From an uncultured Collinsella sp. (GTDB taxonomy: Bacteria > Actinomycetota > Coriobacteriia > Coriobacteriales > Coriobacteriaceae): DNA of 8,024 nt. A program made the translations under genes and the position numbers. The notes under the pieces are model-generated. The model did not search any database. It was not told the origin of the DNA and saw only the letters and a program-made list of their open reading frames with translations. The DNA lies in contig UQZC01000064.1 in assembly GCA_900545505.1 (NCBI GenBank), positions 1-8,024 of the forward strand, written 5' to 3'. Below are positions 6,686 to 8,024 of the stretch, piece by piece (the stretch's first letter is position 1; every line of letters starts with the position of its first letter).

Positions 6686-7088
6686 CTAAAGCTGCCTCCT
6701 GGGCGGCATCCGCTATCGGATAGCCGTCCTCGTCCTTTTCGATCGCAAGCGTGGCGGGAACGTTTTCCAACGCACGCGTGATGCGCTCGGCCTCATCGGT
6801 CGAGCGATCGATGCGAAAATCGAGCTCGGGCGTAACACGCCAATCGAGCGAGCGAGCCAACAGGCTGCGAATACGGCCCTTAGCGCTTGCGAGCGCCTCC
6901 ATGACCTCGTCGTAGCGGCTCGCATCGCACGACACGTACACGCGCGCGAACGAACGGTCCACCGCGACCTCGACCGCAGTCAAAGTAACCAGGTCGAGAC
7001 GCGGATCGGAAACCTCAAAGAGCAGGATATAACCGAGCTTCTCGCGAAGCTGCTCGCCCAGACGGCGGGTTGCCTGCGTTTGCTTCAT
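6678..7088 (-). CDS. rbfA: Ribosome-binding factor A
   Basis: This 136-residue protein matches the small single-domain RbfA family, a KH-like-fold cytoplasmic factor that binds the 30S subunit and helps mature the 5' end of 16S rRNA. Visible hallmarks are an N-terminal helix with RRLGEQLREKLG (8-19), the SDPRL signature (27-31), a strand with ARVYVS (48-53), the helix ALASAKGRIRSLLAR (65-79), and the end-of-domain signature TPELDFRIDRS (86-96). The acidic tail from about residue 117 is variable in the family. The frame is open upstream to 7472, but that stretch lies antisense-free inside infB in another frame. The ATG at 7086-7088 is chosen because AGGGGG sits 7 nt before it and the family N-terminus starts there. 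It lies 11 nt after infB, and its 3' end overlaps the next gene by 8 nt. Confidence 0.95.
   Translation of the reverse strand: MKQTQATRRLGEQLREKLGYILLFEVSDPRLDLVTLTAVEVAVDRSFARVYVSCDASRYDEVMEALASAKGRIRSLLARSLDWRVTPELDFRIDRSTDEAERITRALENVPATLAIEKDEDGYPIADAAQEAALDD
6695..6700 (-). promoter_or_regulatory. Ribosome binding site of the DHH phosphoesterase gene, inside rbfA
   Basis: A perfect AGGAGG 9 nt before the ATG at 6683-6685, within the last codons of rbfA. It is the best Shine-Dalgarno match in the window and fixes the start despite the 8-nt overlap with rbfA. Confidence 0.75.
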
Positions 7089-7095
7089 AGCGCTA

Positions 7096-7101
7096 CCCCC
7101 T
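7096..7101 (-). promoter_or_regulatory. rbfA ribosome binding site, overlapping the infB stop
   Basis: AGGGGG lies 7 nt upstream of the rbfA ATG, and its first two bases are part of the infB TAG stop. This decides the rbfA start over the much longer open frame extending to 7472, and suggests termination-reinitiation coupling between IF2 and RbfA. Confidence 0.7.
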
Positions 7102-8024
7102 ACTCGGTACGGGCAACCTGGTCGATGCGGTAACCCTCGATCTGGTCGCCGGGCTTGATGTCCTGGAAGTTCTCCAGGCCAATGCCGCCCTCGGAACCGC
7201 TCTTGAGGCTCTTGGCCTCGTCCTTGTAGTGGCGCATCGAGGCGATCTTGCCGTTGAAGACCACGATGCCGTCGCGCACCAGGCGCACGGAATCGGTCGC
7301 GGCGATCTCGCCCTCTTCGACGCGGACACCGGCGGCGATGCCGACTTTGGGCACCTTGAAGGTGTCCAGGACGGTCGCGGTACCCGTGGAGACCTCGACC
7401 TCGGTGGGCTTGAGCATGCCGATACGGGCAGCGTCGAGCTCCTCGAGGCACTTGTAGATGACGTCGTAGCAACGGATCTCGACGCCCTCGCGCTCGGCAG
7501 CTGAGCGGGCCTTGCCGTCGGGACGCACGCCAAAGCCGATGATGATGGCATTGGAGGCGTCTGCCAGGACGACGTCGGTCTCGTTGATGGCACCGACCGC
7601 GGAGTGGATCGTGTTGATGCGCACCTCGGACTGGTCCATCTTGTCGAGCGAGTCCTGAAGGGCCTCGATGGAACCCTGGACGTCGGCCTTGATGATCAGG
7701 TTGAGCTCCTTGACCTCGGCGTCGGCGATGGTCTCGAAGAGATTCTCGAGCGTGACGTGCTTCACGCGGCTCTGCTCCTCGATACGGGCCTTGAGCGAAC
7801 GCTCATCGGCCAGAGCGCGAGCCTCGCGCTCGTCCTCGAAAACGCGGAACTCGTCGCCGGCGTTGGGCACGGACTGCAGGCCCAGGATCTCGACGGCGTC
7901 GGAGGGACCGGCCTCGGTGACGGCGTTGCCCTTGGGGTCGAGCATGGCGCGGACGCGGCCGTAGGTAAGGCCGGCGACCAGCGTATCGCCCACGTGCAGG
8001 GTACCGCGGGTCCCGCGCACCGTG
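7100..8024 (-). CDS. infB: Translation initiation factor IF-2, C-terminal part (5' end outside window)
   Basis: IF2 is the GTPase that delivers fMet-tRNA to the 30S subunit and promotes subunit joining. Only the last 307 residues are visible; the frame stays open to the window edge, so the N-terminal domains and the GTPase motifs are not seen. The fragment begins in the beta-barrel after the G domain (RGTLHVGDTLVAG, then AGPSDAVEILGLQSVPNAGDEF). It continues through the third domain (LNLIIKADVQGSIEAL, SAVGAINETDVVLADAS, IIIGFGVRPDGKA) and ends in the C-terminal tRNA-binding barrel (KPGDQIEGYRI near the stop). Family identity is secure. The C-terminal barrel departs from the usual consensus: AAGVRV where IAGCxV is common, MRHYKDE where LKRYKDD is common, and SEGGIG where YECGI is common. 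The stop is TAG, and the rbfA ribosome binding site overlaps it. The GTG at 8018-8020 is internal, not the start. Confidence 0.97.
   Translation of the reverse strand, partial: TVRGTRGTLHVGDTLVAGLTYGRVRAMLDPKGNAVTEAGPSDAVEILGLQSVPNAGDEFRVFEDEREARALADERSLKARIEEQSRVKHVTLENLFETIADAEVKELNLIIKADVQGSIEALQDSLDKMDQSEVRINTIHSAVGAINETDVVLADASNAIIIGFGVRPDGKARSAAEREGVEIRCYDVIYKCLEELDAARIGMLKPTEVEVSTGTATVLDTFKVPKVGIAAGVRVEEGEIAATDSVRLVRDGIVVFNGKIASMRHYKDEAKSLKSGSEGGIGLENFQDIKPGDQIEGYRIDQVARTE

Noticed and set aside
5504..6781. Long plus-strand open frame (425 codons) opposite the phosphoesterase and neighbouring gene ends
   Set aside because: Antisense to a gene with an intact catalytic motif set and spans three gene boundaries on the other strand; no protein family features.
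7089..7472. N-terminal extension of rbfA into infB
   Set aside because: The extra residues are Arg/Gly-rich shadow sequence of the infB frame; the ribosome binding site and family N-terminus place the start at 7088.
1..8024. A hidden novel multi-gene system
   Set aside because: About 97% of the window is accounted for by seven recognised core genes, and the remaining gaps are too short to encode an unrecognised system.

Overview
All recognisable genes in this window lie on the minus strand and form one run of seven housekeeping genes. In transcription order (high to low coordinates) they are infB (3' part only), rbfA, nrnA-type DHH phosphoesterase, truB, ribF, dnaG and rpoD. The DNA is GC-rich with strong GC3 bias, which produces long mirror-image reading frames on the plus strand. 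The principal sigma factor, the bifunctional RibF and the gene order suggest a high-GC Gram-positive. My best guess is an actinobacterium of the class Coriobacteriia (Collinsella/Olsenella-like). That placement is inference from general resemblance, not from a marker gene or a search.

Layout, right to left: 8024-7100 holds the C-terminal 307 residues of initiation factor IF2, cut by the window edge. 7088-6678 is rbfA, 6685-5642 the DHH/DHHA1 phosphoesterase, 5626-4694 truB, 4697-3690 ribF, and about 3697-1583 dnaG. Junctions from infB to dnaG are +11, -8, +15, -4 and about -8 nt, so these six genes look like one translationally coupled transcript whose promoter is outside the window. A 110-nt AT-richer gap (1473-1582) then precedes rpoD (1472-132). 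It holds a plausible weak extended -10 promoter, a small inverted repeat and the rpoD ribosome binding site. Downstream of rpoD are two strong inverted repeats (89-122 and 55-83), probably the end of the operon. The first 38 bases may be the tail of a convergent plus-strand gene.

Functionally the cluster joins two modules often found apart. One is the nusA-infB type module: translation initiation, 30S maturation, tRNA pseudouridylation, nanoRNA/pAp turnover and FMN/FAD synthesis. The other is the core of the macromolecular synthesis operon (primase and principal sigma factor), here without rpsU. rpsO and pnp, which commonly follow ribF, are absent.

I found no mobile element, CRISPR array, tRNA, rRNA, phage gene, defence gene or unknown protein-coding gene. 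This is a core-genome region. The points worth checking are the operon fusion, substitutions in the fMet-tRNA-binding part of IF2, the charge-segregated N-terminal part of the sigma factor, and the intergenic structures flanking rpoD.
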